Source of the DNA: Aldehydirespirator sp965116195
Lineage (GTDB): Bacteria; Actinomycetota; Acidimicrobiia; Acidimicrobiales; Aldehydirespiratoraceae
DNA: 64,000 nt
NCBI GenBank assembly: GCA_965116195.1
Contig: OZ220491.1
Span: 1,302,001 to 1,366,000 of the forward strand
Direction of reading: 5' to 3'
Part shown: positions 26,990-35,748 of the stretch, in pieces
How positions within the stretch are numbered: position 1 is the first letter of the stretch
Layout of the letters: each line of letters opens with the position of its first letter
The notes under the pieces: model-generated
Databases searched by the model: none
What the model saw: only the letters and a program-made list of their open reading frames with translations
What the model was told of the DNA's origin: nothing
Program-made: the position numbers and the translations under genes

Positions 26990-27916
26990 TCAGCCAGATG
27001 TGACATCCAGTGTGTTTGGAACGGCTGTCGGCAACGGCTCTGCAGGCGCAGGTGGTGAACGCTTCCACAGGGGTATCGCCGTCGGTATCGCCTTTGCTGT
27101 CAACACACACAAGTAGAAGGCCACAGAGGTCAACGCCATCGTGGCACCGGCCGCTGTGTCGTGGTGATAGCTGATAAGCAGTCCGATCACAGTTGCCACA
27201 GCCCCGACGCACACCGCGGTCACCATGATTCGTGGCACACGTCGCACCAGCAGCACGGCCGTTGCAGGTGGTGCTATCAAAAAGGCGAACACGAGCAGGT
27301 TCCCCACGGCCTCAAACGAGGCGATGATCGAAAGGGCCAGCAGTCCCAACAGCGCATAGTGGGTCAGTCGGGGTCGCAAGCCCATGACCCGAGCCTGTGC
27401 CTCGTCGAAGGCCATAACCAAAAACGCCCGGTAAAAGACGATCACGCCAATCAGTGAGATCGCAGCAGCTATGGCTTGGCGACGCAGATCATCGGAGTCG
27501 ATTCCCGTGATTGAACCGAACAGGAAGCGGTTGAGATCACCGGAATACGCACCCGAGGAACTTGACATGATCACCACCGCCAGCGCGAGGAAGCCGACAA
27601 AGACAATGCCGATTGATGCATCCTCAGGCAGCGGTGAGTGATTACGGATCGTGCTGATGCCCCAGACCATCAACATCGCCGCCACAAAGGCACCAAATGT
27701 GGTGTTGAAGCCCATGATGTAGGCCAAAGCGATGCCAGGCAGCACGCCATGCGCCAGCGCATCCCCCAAAAAGCTCATGCCTCGCAACACCACCCAGGTA
27801 CCCACCACCGAAGTGGTGAGCACCACCAGCAGGCCCCCATAGAGAGCACGCCTCATGAACACATTTGAGATGAAAGGATCAACCCACCATGTCACGGGGT
27901 CGGTGAGAAACTCCAT
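26990..27916 (-). CDS. znuB: Zinc/manganese ABC transporter permease (ZnuB family)
   Basis: 308 aa with about eight membrane helices of the ABC-3 family. GMSFLGDALAHGVLPGIALAY is the conserved coupling segment and RVMGLRP..YALLG follows. It lies 19 bp downstream of the substrate-binding protein. The ATP-binding subunit normally found between the two is absent here; a matching ATPase is at 47635. The C-terminal tail is proline-rich. Confidence 0.93.
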   Translation of the reverse strand: MEFLTDPVTWWVDPFISNVFMRRALYGGLLVVLTTSVVGTWVVLRGMSFLGDALAHGVLPGIALAYIMGFNTTFGAFVAAMLMVWGISTIRNHSPLPEDASIGIVFVGFLALAVVIMSSSSGAYSGDLNRFLFGSITGIDSDDLRRQAIAAAISLIGVIVFYRAFLVMAFDEAQARVMGLRPRLTHYALLGLLALSIIASFEAVGNLLVFAFLIAPPATAVLLVRRVPRIMVTAVCVGAVATVIGLLISYHHDTAAGATMALTSVAFYLCVLTAKAIPTAIPLWKRSPPAPAEPLPTAVPNTLDVTSG

Positions 27917-27935
27917 GGAATGAGGCTCAGCCCGC

Positions 27936-29288
27936 CTAACTCAGAGCATTGACGATCAGCTCGGCGTTGGTGCGAAGCATACCGACGTAGGTGTCAGCTC
28001 CGCTACCGGCTGGTCCGAGGCTGCCGGTGTAGAGGGTGGCTATTTCAATGTCGCCCACCCGTTCTGCCAGCGCTTCAATGTCCGTGCTGGAGTGCTGTGT
28101 CTCAGCAAAAACGGCCTTGACCTGCTCACGTTCGATGATCTGAGCCAGTTCCTCAAGCTCAGCTGGATTGGTCTCAAAGAGCGTCGAATGAATCACGGCA
28201 CCGATGATCTCGAACCCATACCGATTGGCGAAATAACCGAACGCATCGTGGCTGGTCACCAACTTGCGGTCTTGTCGGGGAAGCTGTGCCACCAGTTCAG
28301 CAATTTCGGCATCCACCGCTTGTAGCTCGTTCTGATAGCTGCCCACGCAGGCTTCAACCGCTTCGGAGTCAAGCCCCACATCGCTGATCAACACCTGACC
28401 CAGTTCGGGCAGAGCCGCCGAGACGCGCAGAGGATCAAACCACACGTGCGGGTCTTCGCTGCCGTGGTCGTGGCCGTGATGGTCATCATGGCCTTCGTCG
28501 CTGTGGTCGTCATGGCCTTCGCTGTGATCATCGTGGTCGTCATCGCCTTCATGATCATCATGGTCGTCATGACCTTCGTGGTCATCATGGCTCTCAGGAT
28601 CGTCATGGTCTTCATGGCTCTCTTGATCATCATGGCTCTCATGGTCGTCATCGCCTTCGTGGTCATCGTGGCTCTCATGGTCGTCATGACTTTCGTGGTC
28701 CTCGTCATGACTCTCATAGTCGTCGTCATGATCATCATGGTCTTCACTGTGATCATCATGGCTCTCGTGATCATCATGGTCGTCATGGCTGCTGTGGTCG
28801 TCATGGTCGCCGGTGCGACTGAATGGGATCGTCTCCACTTGCTCGGCGAACTCGAATACCGCAGTGCCGGACTCTGACACGGCTTCCAGCGTGTCGATCA
28901 GGCTCTCCTCCAAATTTAGCCCGTTTGCAACCACCAGATCAGCGTTCTCCATCCGTCCCCGGTCTTGTAGCGACGGCTCGTAGACGTGGGGGTCCCCGCC
29001 AACTGGAATGATCGATTCGACCTTGGCCAAGCCACCACAGGCAACGTTCGACACCACATCACCCCAGATGCCGGTGGTGCTGAGAATTGTCGGGACATCC
29101 GCAGGGGCGGCCGACGGCGAAGCCTCGGTCGTGTCAGCGGGGGCCGACGGTGAGGCCTCATCTGCTGTGTCATCGCCACATGAGGAGGCGATGAGCGCTA
29201 GAAGTGAAGCTATTGCGAACCAGAGCAACCTTCTGCACCTTGCCGGGCGAGTGTGCAGGCTGGCCGAATCAGACACGCGTTGTGACAT
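27936..29288 (-). CDS. znuA: Zinc-binding lipoprotein (ZnuA family) with giant His/Asp-rich loop
   Basis: 450 aa. Lipobox-like ASSC (Cys37), Ser/Pro/Ala-rich spacer, then the two lobes. Putative metal ligands: His101 (GGDPHVYEP), EDPHVWFDP, TSHDAFGYF and ETQHSS near the C-terminus. Between lobes, residues 161-280 form a His/Asp/Ser/Glu loop with about 33 histidines in HDDHES-like repeats, much longer than the loop in typical ZnuA. It may buffer or capture zinc. AAGGAG lies 8 nt before ATG 29288. Confidence 0.94.
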   Translation of the reverse strand: MSQRVSDSASLHTRPARCRRLLWFAIASLLALIASSCGDDTADEASPSAPADTTEASPSAAPADVPTILSTTGIWGDVVSNVACGGLAKVESIIPVGGDPHVYEPSLQDRGRMENADLVVANGLNLEESLIDTLEAVSESGTAVFEFAEQVETIPFSRTGDHDDHSSHDDHDDHESHDDHSEDHDDHDDDYESHDEDHESHDDHESHDDHEGDDDHESHDDQESHEDHDDPESHDDHEGHDDHDDHEGDDDHDDHSEGHDDHSDEGHDDHHGHDHGSEDPHVWFDPLRVSAALPELGQVLISDVGLDSEAVEACVGSYQNELQAVDAEIAELVAQLPRQDRKLVTSHDAFGYFANRYGFEIIGAVIHSTLFETNPAELEELAQIIEREQVKAVFAETQHSSTDIEALAERVGDIEIATLYTGSLGPAGSGADTYVGMLRTNAELIVNALS

Positions 29289-29416
29289 GAGGAATTCTCC
29301 TTGATGTTCAAATTGGCAACCAGGGCTGTATGACCCCGAGTCGCGCTAAGTTCCAGTTTGAAACGAAGCCGATCACCATACAGGTGTCGCCTGACCGGTT
29401 GCAACCACCCGACCAA

Positions 29417-29818
29417 ACACCCCGGCAGGCAGGGCTGGTACAAGGCAGCGGCCAACATCTTTCCCGGTGATCTGCAAACACCCCGGCAGGCAGGGCTGGT
29501 ACCTGTCTCGACCGCCAGGGTGCCCCGTTGTTGTTTGCATGTGATCTGCAACCACCTCGGCAGGCAGGGCTGGTACCCGTTCCCGGCGTGCTGGTGGATG
29601 TGGGACGTACAACCACCTCGGCAGGCAGGGCTGGTACCCGTTCCCGGCGTGCTGGTGGATGTGGGACGTACAACCACCCCGGCAGACAGGGCTGGTACCC
29701 GTTCCCGGCGTGCTGCTGGATGTGGGACGTACAACCACCCCGGCAGGCAGGGCTGGTACCCGTTCCCGGCGTGCTGGTGGATGTGGGACGTACAACCACC
29801 CCGGCAGACAGGGGTGGT
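29417..29818. repeat. Tandem repeat, 61-bp unit, about five copies plus two diverged
   Basis: The core CCGGCAGGCAGGGCTGGTAC occurs near 29422, 29482 and 29559, then every 61 bp (29620, 29681, 29742, with a truncated last copy near 29803 adjoining the SDR stop). Units from 29551 on are nearly identical. The whole 29289-29822 gap has no gene. Not a CRISPR: there is no unique spacer. Confidence 0.9.
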
Positions 29819-29822
29819 GAGT

Positions 29823-30716
29823 TCAGGGTTCGAAAGGCGCTCGACCCATCTGGTCTCTGACAGTGACCACCGGCGGACTGGTCATGGATCGTCTCAGCCA
29901 GTTGGCTCCGTCCACAACCAACGTCTGCCCGGAGATGAACCTTCCGTAGGGGGAAGCCAGAAAGGTGGCGGCCCAGCCCAGTTCCTGGCGTTGCCCCACC
30001 CGCATGGCCGGCTGGCACTGAGACTTGTCGCTGGTGCGGTCGAGGTTGCTGCGGATGTCTGCGGTCATGTCCTCGTGGGGGAACAGTCCCGGAACCAGAC
30101 AGTTGACCTGGATCCCATAAGGTCCCCACTCCACGGCCAGGGACTCGGTAAGACTCTTGACGCCTGCTTTGGCCGCGGCTGAGTGGGCAAAGCCCGGCCC
30201 ACCTGTCCAGGCGTAGCTGGCACCGATGTTGATGACCGAACCCGGCGTGCCTGCGGCGAGGTGGCGGCGTCCCATCTCACGAGTGCAGTAGAAGGTGCCG
30301 TTGAGCGTGATGTCAACCACGGCTCGCCAGGCGTTGGGTGACATTTCCTCTGCCGGCACCGGAAAGTTGGCCGCGGCGTTGTTGACCAGTACTGTCGGCA
30401 GGTCAAACGCCTCAACCGCAGCGTCAAACGCGGCTGTCACCGAGGCCGGATCACGAATGTCGCACACAGCGGTGACGACGCGTGCTCCCAACGCCTCCAC
30501 CGCCTGACGACCGGCCTCAAGGTGCTCTTCAGAGCGACTGGCGATCGCAATGTCGGCCCCCAGCCGAGCAAACTCACCGGCGATGGCCTTGCCCAGTCCG
30601 GTACCCCCGCCGGTGACCAGCACGGTGTAACCGTCAAAAGTGCCGGGCCGCAGCGCAGTTGCTCCCGGTGGCGGCGGTGCCGGCAACCCGGGAAGCTGCG
30701 CCGAGTCACCGGTCAT
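29823..30716 (-). CDS. SDR oxidoreductase, 2,4-dienoyl-CoA-reductase-like
   Basis: 297 aa. TGGGTGLGKAIA nucleotide-binding motif near residue 35, NNAAANF, and SYAWTGG...AAAKAG. The Tyr and Lys placement matches dienoyl-CoA reductases (Tyr well before the Lys) rather than the usual YxxxK. This would remove double bonds at even positions during oxidation of unsaturated acyl-CoAs, using NADPH. End of a minus-strand catabolic operon. Its stop borders the 61-bp repeat array. Confidence 0.88.
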   Translation of the reverse strand: MTGDSAQLPGLPAPPPPGATALRPGTFDGYTVLVTGGGTGLGKAIAGEFARLGADIAIASRSEEHLEAGRQAVEALGARVVTAVCDIRDPASVTAAFDAAVEAFDLPTVLVNNAAANFPVPAEEMSPNAWRAVVDITLNGTFYCTREMGRRHLAAGTPGSVINIGASYAWTGGPGFAHSAAAKAGVKSLTESLAVEWGPYGIQVNCLVPGLFPHEDMTADIRSNLDRTSDKSQCQPAMRVGQRQELGWAATFLASPYGRFISGQTLVVDGANWLRRSMTSPPVVTVRDQMGRAPFEP

Positions 30717-30762
30717 GGCGTCACGTGACTCCGAGCAATCTCACACATGACCCAGAGCAGTC

Positions 30763-31542
30763 TCAGCTGCCGGTGTAGTCGGGCGCACGACCCTCGGCTC
30801 TGGCGGCTCTCATCTCGGCGAAGTCGTCGCTGCGGTTGAGGAAGGTCTGACAGATCAACTCGTCACCCATCGAGGCTCGTTGTGTGGGGCGAGCCAGATT
30901 CGATATCACCCGCCTGGCCAACTTCACGGTGACCGCGGGCGCAGCGGCTATGGCCTCGGCCATGGCTCGCGCCTCCGTGTCCAGGTCTTGACGCGGCACC
31001 ACTCTTGACACGATGCCGTGAGCCAGTGCCTCATCAGCCGTCACAATGCGCCCGGTTAGCACCATGTCGCTGACCAGTCCGTGGCCGCACATCTGGTACA
31101 GGACGCTCACCCCGCCGGTGTCGGGAATGACCCCGTGGCCGACCTCCGGCAGGCGGAAGCGGGCATCATCGGCAGCGACACGAATGTCGCACAGCAGCGC
31201 TCGCTGGAACGATCCGCCCATCGCCCAGCCGCCAATGGCAACGATGACCGGCGCTTCCAGTTCCCAGAGCTTCTGGATTCCCCGATGTCCCCGGGTCATC
31301 AACTCGTGATGGCTCAGGTCACTGAGGTTGGTGCCTATGGCGGAGACATCACGGCCCGAAGACCAGCTGCGACCCTCGCCTCGCCACACAACCGCGCGCA
31401 CATCACGCCGACGAGTGAGTTCGTCAACAATCTCAAAGAGCCGCATGTCCATCACGTCATCAAAGGCATTGTGCTTGTCCGGATTGTTGTTGGTGATCGT
31501 GGCAACAGCACCGTCAATGTCTAGTCGCACGCGGTCGGTCAT
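30763..31542 (-). CDS. Enoyl-CoA hydratase/isomerase family protein
   Basis: 259 aa crotonase fold. RSWSSGRDVSAIG and GWAMGGSFQRALLCDIR form the oxyanion pocket, followed by FRLPEVGHGVIPDTGG. Likely hydrates enoyl-CoA intermediates in the pathway served by the neighbouring dehydrogenase and reductase. Only 4 bp from the MOSC gene, so co-transcribed. Confidence 0.9.
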   Translation of the reverse strand: MTDRVRLDIDGAVATITNNNPDKHNAFDDVMDMRLFEIVDELTRRRDVRAVVWRGEGRSWSSGRDVSAIGTNLSDLSHHELMTRGHRGIQKLWELEAPVIVAIGGWAMGGSFQRALLCDIRVAADDARFRLPEVGHGVIPDTGGVSVLYQMCGHGLVSDMVLTGRIVTADEALAHGIVSRVVPRQDLDTEARAMAEAIAAAPAVTVKLARRVISNLARPTQRASMGDELICQTFLNRSDDFAEMRAARAEGRAPDYTGS

Positions 31543-31546
31543 GACT

Positions 31547-32134
31547 CTACGACACCTGATCTGCCGCTGAAGCAGGTGTAGATGCGGAAGCGGGCGCAGA
31601 CGGTGAAGCGGGTACAGACGGTGATGCTGAAGCGGGCGCAGACGTAGATGCGGAAGCGGGTGTAGATGATGAAGCAGGTGAAGCAGGTGATGGAAACAGT
31701 CTCAGGTCAACAGTGTCACCGACTGCGATCTCGCCTCCGGTAACAACACGGCAGGCCACGCCGGCTCGGTGCTTGAGGGCCTCGATGGCACCGGCACCAA
31801 AGAGCTCCTCCATGAGCGCACACGGTGCCGTCTCACGGGTCACTTCCAACTCAACGCTGCCTATTGACCACCGGTGGCCGGTCTTGAGTTGCACCGAGTC
31901 CGCCGAGATGGTGATATTGCGTCGGGTTCGGCCCGCTTCAATCGGACGTCCTATGTTGGCGGCGGCCTCGGCCAACTCTCCACTGGCTTGAATGGTCACC
32001 TGGCGCAACGGGGCACCGTGGTGGCGGTCACCTACCAGGCCTTTGTCCTGCTCCGCAAGCACTCTGGTTACAGCGTTCATGGGCAACTTGCTGGCAGTTG
32101 CAATGTGGATCGACTCAACCACAGGCTGGTTCAT
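31547..32134 (-). CDS. MOSC-domain protein with Ala/Ser/Pro repeat tail
   Basis: About 195 aa. MOSC features: LVGDRHHG, RRNITISA, and ETAPCALME containing the conserved Cys. MOSC proteins bind Mo cofactor or act as sulfur carriers. The C-terminal ~40 residues are ASTSAPASAS-type repeats encoded by an imperfect GAAGCGGG(C/T)(G/A)CAGA repeat, probably a slippage expansion. ATG 32134 follows GGGAG. Lies 4 bp before the hydratase. Confidence 0.87.
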   Translation of the reverse strand: MNQPVVESIHIATASKLPMNAVTRVLAEQDKGLVGDRHHGAPLRQVTIQASGELAEAAANIGRPIEAGRTRRNITISADSVQLKTGHRWSIGSVELEVTRETAPCALMEELFGAGAIEALKHRAGVACRVVTGGEIAVGDTVDLRLFPSPASPASSSTPASASTSAPASASPSVPASPSAPASASTPASAADQVS

Positions 32135-32240
32135 AAGTGCTCCCTTGTCGGCAGTGTTCTCGGAGTTCGGGGTTCGGGTTGCCCGGTTCCCGGGCACTGG
32201 AATCAGCTCACAGCCACCGTCGGACACGCTGCTTCCCGGG

Positions 32241-32385
32241 CAGTTGGCTGAAGACCAAGGGCAAAGAACTCCTCAGTGACGTCGGTCGAAAACCCTGGTT
32301 CCCGGGCAACTGGCTGAAGACCGACAACCAACAACTCCTCAATGGCATCGGCCAGAAACCTAGTTCTTGGGTAGTTGGCTGAAGG
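32241..32385. repeat. 66-bp tandem repeat duplicating the dehydrogenase 3' end
   Basis: (C/T)A(G/A)(T/C)TGGCTGAAG begins at 32241, 32307 and 32372; the last is in the dehydrogenase C-terminal codons. The other two are decayed copies in the gap before the MOSC gene. Confidence 0.85.
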
Positions 32386-33691
32386 GCGTGGTGCGTGCCG
32401 GGCCTGGCTCTTTGGGCAGTCCCAGCACCCGTTCGCCGATGATGTTGCGTTGCACCTGATCGGTGCCGCCATAGATCGACGGGGCAGGCGAAAAGAGCGC
32501 TATCTCACCGATATGACCCCCGCTCTGGGCATCACATGGGCCTGTCAGCATGCCGTCGGCACCGATTATCCGCAGGCCGATGTCGCGAAATGAGCGATTG
32601 AGTTGGCTCATGCTGAGCTTGGCGATGTTGGGAGCTGCCGCGCTTGACCCGCCGGCTTTGGCTCGCTGGACCGAGAGCTTGTTGATCTCGATCAACTCGT
32701 AGAGACGCATCAGATCGTCGCGCAGCACCCGGCCTGTGATGCTGCCGTTCTTGCGGGCCAGATCAACCAGCCACCACCACAGGTCAAGACCCAGAGGTGG
32801 CACTCCTCCCGATGCTGAAATCGACGATTGCAGGTAATCTCCGGCCCGCCTGTCCAAGACACCGCCCTTGGGTCCGGGAATGGGTTCCGGCGGCTTGCGG
32901 CCCGATGACCCCAGCGAGGCACGCTCCACCATGAGGGTCGTGTTGGCCACCTTCCAGCCGTTGTTGAGACCGCCGATGATGTCGCTGTCGGCGGCGCGAG
33001 CTTCGTCAATGAACACCTCGTTGAACAGAGCACGCCCGGTCATCTCGGTGAGGGGTCGCACTGTCACACCAGGCTGGTCCATGTCGAACGCAAACCAGGA
33101 GATTCCGCTGTGTTTGGGCTGGTCGGGATCGGTTCGGGCCAGCAGCATCCCCCGGTCTGCGACCTGCCCTCCCGATGTCCACACCTTCTGACCGGTGATC
33201 ACCCATTCGTCGCCGTCACGCTCGGCGCGGCACTGCAAGCTGGCCAGGTCAGAGCCGGCGTTCGGCTCGCTGAAAAGCTGACACCAGCCGACACGCCCGT
33301 CCAGTATCTCGGGGATGTGACGCTTGACCTGTTCAGGAGTACCGTGAATGGCGATCGTGGGTGCGGCAAGCATCCGTCCCAGACCACCGGGCGGGCCGAG
33401 CACATCGCGTTCTGCCAGCACCAAAGACACCAGCGCGGCCTGTTCCTGATTGAAGTCAAGACCGCCTGCTGCTGCGGGAAGCATCGGATATGCGTAGCCG
33501 TGCTCAGCGAGTCGGAGCCACCACTCCCCCACTGTCAGATCGGGATCCCAGTGCTGCTCACAGAACTCCTCGACCGCAGTGCGCAGGGCCACGGCATCGC
33601 TGCCAACAGCAGTGGCGGCGGTGGCGGAGACTTCGGCAGTCACCTCGGCGGAGACTTCGGTTACCTCGGCAGTCACTTCGGTGGTGCTCAT
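32360..33691 (-). CDS. Acyl-CoA dehydrogenase
   Basis: 443 aa. Flavin/substrate motifs FSEPNAGSDLASL and GQKVWTSG; C-terminus SIYGGTDQVQRNIIGERVLG. Its N-terminus carries a short TEVSAEVTAEVSATAA repeat that may not be structured. ATG 33691 overlaps the upstream amidohydrolase stop by 4 bp (ATGA), so translation is coupled. Part of the operon amidohydrolase-dehydrogenase-MOSC-hydratase-reductase. Confidence 0.93.
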   Translation of the reverse strand: MSTTEVTAEVTEVSAEVTAEVSATAATAVGSDAVALRTAVEEFCEQHWDPDLTVGEWWLRLAEHGYAYPMLPAAAGGLDFNQEQAALVSLVLAERDVLGPPGGLGRMLAAPTIAIHGTPEQVKRHIPEILDGRVGWCQLFSEPNAGSDLASLQCRAERDGDEWVITGQKVWTSGGQVADRGMLLARTDPDQPKHSGISWFAFDMDQPGVTVRPLTEMTGRALFNEVFIDEARAADSDIIGGLNNGWKVANTTLMVERASLGSSGRKPPEPIPGPKGGVLDRRAGDYLQSSISASGGVPPLGLDLWWWLVDLARKNGSITGRVLRDDLMRLYELIEINKLSVQRAKAGGSSAAAPNIAKLSMSQLNRSFRDIGLRIIGADGMLTGPCDAQSGGHIGEIALFSPAPSIYGGTDQVQRNIIGERVLGLPKEPGPARTTPFSQLPKN

Positions 33692-34932
33692 CGGCTGGGC
33701 CGGGGCTCGTTCAAGAAGGCGGCGTTGTCAAGCATTATCAAGCGGCGGTCAACGTCGCTGAAACCCTCAAGCTCGCTCAGATAGTCAAGCGGTTCGGGCA
33801 TTCCCTCGATATGGGGCCAGTCAGAGCCGAAAACAACCCGGTCGGCACCCATCAGTTGCGTTACTTCGTTCACATTGTCCTCCCAGAACGGATTGATCCA
33901 GACATGGGCTTTGAAAGTGTCAATGGGATGGTCTTTGAACCACCAGAAGTTCTTCTTGGCTATCTGGTTGAACTTCCGAAACATCGGTGCCAGATAGTCC
34001 GAGCCGTTCTCCACTGACACGACACGAAGGTTGTTGAACCTGTCGTAGAGCTTCTCGAATATCGACTGCATCAGCCAGTCCTGGGCGGCTCGCTCAATGG
34101 CAAAAGCCCGCAGGTTCGGTCCTGTGGCGATGCCCCCACCCAGTCCGGCTGAGGAGAACTCGTCGTCCGCGTAACCCTGCGAGGAATACCCCGAATCCGA
34201 GGCATGGATCACCAATGTCACTCCGGCGTCGTTGACAAGTTGCCAAACCGGGTCGAAGGTGGCGTGGAAAGGTGACATCTGACCGGTGCGTGTGGTGACC
34301 GCCGCCGGGCGCATCACCAGCACCTGGGCACCCAGGCTGAGCACTCGCTTTACCTCGGCGGCTGCGGCGACGGGATCGCCGAGCGCGATGTAGGGAGCGC
34401 CGAAGATGCGGTTCTCGCAGTTGTAGCCCCAGTCCTCGTACAGCCAACGATTGAAGCCACGCATCATGGCTACCACAGCGTCTACATCGCGGCGCAGCAG
34501 TTCTTCGTACAGCACCCCGAGCGTGGGAAACAGCCACACGGCCTGCAGGCCCTGGGTGTTCATCACCTTCATACGGGCCTGCGGGTTCATGTAGTGGTCG
34601 GGAAGAGGCTCGCGGTCACGCAACAACTCGGCCGGATTGCGCCCGTCGGGGTTGCCCTTGAAATAGTCACGCAGCGCCCCGGGCTTGGCGATGGGGTTCC
34701 AGGTGGGGTTGGCCACGGCTCTGGCCAGTTTGCCGCCCACCAGGTGATGCTTGCGGCCAGCGATGTCCACCCACTGCACCACCCGGGGCTGCATGCCCTT
34801 CTCAACATGACGGGTGAAGGCGTCTTGAGCCTCGTAGTAGTGGTTGTCCGCATCAAAGGGCCGGTAACCGAGGTCGTCAGTGACCGCGGGGTGTGCCTCC
34901 TTTGCATCTGCCAGCAGGGTCATGTGACTCAC
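33688..34932 (-). CDS. Amidohydrolase-2 family metal-dependent hydrolase
   Basis: 414 aa TIM-barrel enzyme. FDADNHYYE near the N-terminus, LVIHASDSG in the middle and VFGSDWPH near the C-terminus match the PF04909 metal and catalytic positions. Family members are decarboxylases or hydrolases of aromatic or beta-keto acids. It is first in the operon with an acyl-CoA dehydrogenase and hydratase, which suggests catabolism of a ring-containing or branched acid. Substrate unknown. Confidence 0.9.
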   Translation of the reverse strand: MSHMTLLADAKEAHPAVTDDLGYRPFDADNHYYEAQDAFTRHVEKGMQPRVVQWVDIAGRKHHLVGGKLARAVANPTWNPIAKPGALRDYFKGNPDGRNPAELLRDREPLPDHYMNPQARMKVMNTQGLQAVWLFPTLGVLYEELLRRDVDAVVAMMRGFNRWLYEDWGYNCENRIFGAPYIALGDPVAAAAEVKRVLSLGAQVLVMRPAAVTTRTGQMSPFHATFDPVWQLVNDAGVTLVIHASDSGYSSQGYADDEFSSAGLGGGIATGPNLRAFAIERAAQDWLMQSIFEKLYDRFNNLRVVSVENGSDYLAPMFRKFNQIAKKNFWWFKDHPIDTFKAHVWINPFWEDNVNEVTQLMGADRVVFGSDWPHIEGMPEPLDYLSELEGFSDVDRRLIMLDNAAFLNEPRPSR

Positions 34933-35150
34933 CGTGTCGGGCAGGTGTCGGGGGTTCGCCTCAGTAGTCTGATCCGATGCCGGTAGACTCGCTCCCCCAA
35001 GCAGGTGTCGGGGTCCACGGTGGAGACCCGAAGGTCGCTGGAGCCAGGTGAGACCCGCCAGGTGCGATGCTGCCCCATTTGCCTGTACCGGTCGCTTGAC
35101 AGAACCAGAAAGTCGCTGCGTGCCACGGCATCACGCTACCGTGTTTGTTG

Positions 35151-35579
35151 ATGCCACCCAAGACCTTCACCACAACGCAGCTCCAGGCTCGCACTCTGAA
35201 GCGGGGACAGAAGGTCAAGCTGGTCACGGACCTGCCGGGTGTGTCAGCGGGAGCTGAGGGCAAGGTGGCGATGGCCAACGGCTTTGCCTGGTACCGCTAC
35301 TGGGTTCGTTTTGCCGACGGCAAGGTGGTTGGCCACATTGATCATCACGATCTGGTGCGAGCCAAGGATTTCGAGCGCTTCCTGGTGGCCCGCCAGCGTG
35401 AGGCAGAGCAAGCCGAAAAAGCCGCGCTCGCAACGGGACCCTCAACAGATGAGCCAGCGGCCGACACGGGCGCAGCCGCTGCGGGTGCGGGCAGCAGTGA
35501 GGCTGTCGTCAACGGTGTCACGGTGCCGGCCTACCTGCTGAAGCGTTCCGCTGACGCCCGAACCCGCCTCAGCGCCTGA
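35151..35579 (+). CDS. Hypothetical small protein with SH3/KOW-like N-terminal domain
   Basis: 142 aa. Residues 1-75 (LKRGQKVKLVTDLPG..GAEGKV....WYRYWVRFADG..VGHIDHHDLV) look like a small beta barrel that binds nucleic acid or protein. The rest is an Ala/Glu-rich helix and linker, ending YLLKRSADARTRLSA, a likely short interaction motif. No ribosome binding site is obvious before ATG 35151. Function unknown. Confidence 0.78.
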   Translation: MPPKTFTTTQLQARTLKRGQKVKLVTDLPGVSAGAEGKVAMANGFAWYRYWVRFADGKVVGHIDHHDLVRAKDFERFLVARQREAEQAEKAALATGPSTDEPAADTGAAAAGAGSSEAVVNGVTVPAYLLKRSADARTRLSA

Positions 35580-35616
35580 ACGGACAACGCGCCACGCTTG
35601 ACCCGACAAACTTGTC

Positions 35617-35720
35617 AGTCAAACTTGACTGACATCCCGCCAGATGGCTCAGCGAATGGTTTGACGGAGTTGAGCGTTTCGTAGTCAAACCTGGCTGACA
35701 TCCCGCCAGATGGCTCAGCG
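35617..35720. repeat. 38-bp direct repeat, period 66 bp
   Basis: AGTCAAAC-containing copies at 35617-35654 and 35683-35720, ending TGGCTCAGCG. They lie immediately upstream of the orphan ATPase and may contain its promoter. Confidence 0.85.
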
Positions 35721-35748
35721 TGCGGCCTTGGACGGCTAGTCTGAAATC

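Noticed and set aside
28446..28877. Plus-strand hydrophobic frame of 143 codons (VVIMAFVV-like)
   Set aside because: Antisense to the His/Asp-rich part of znuA; the hydrophobic look comes from the complement of GAT/CAT codons.
29313..29330. Zur box upstream of znuA
   Set aside because: I looked for an inverted repeat of the TGAnAAnnnTTnTCA type and did not find a convincing one.
29417..29818. Possible CRISPR array
   Set aside because: The intervals between cores are nearly identical rather than unique, the period is that of a simple tandem repeat and there are no cas genes.
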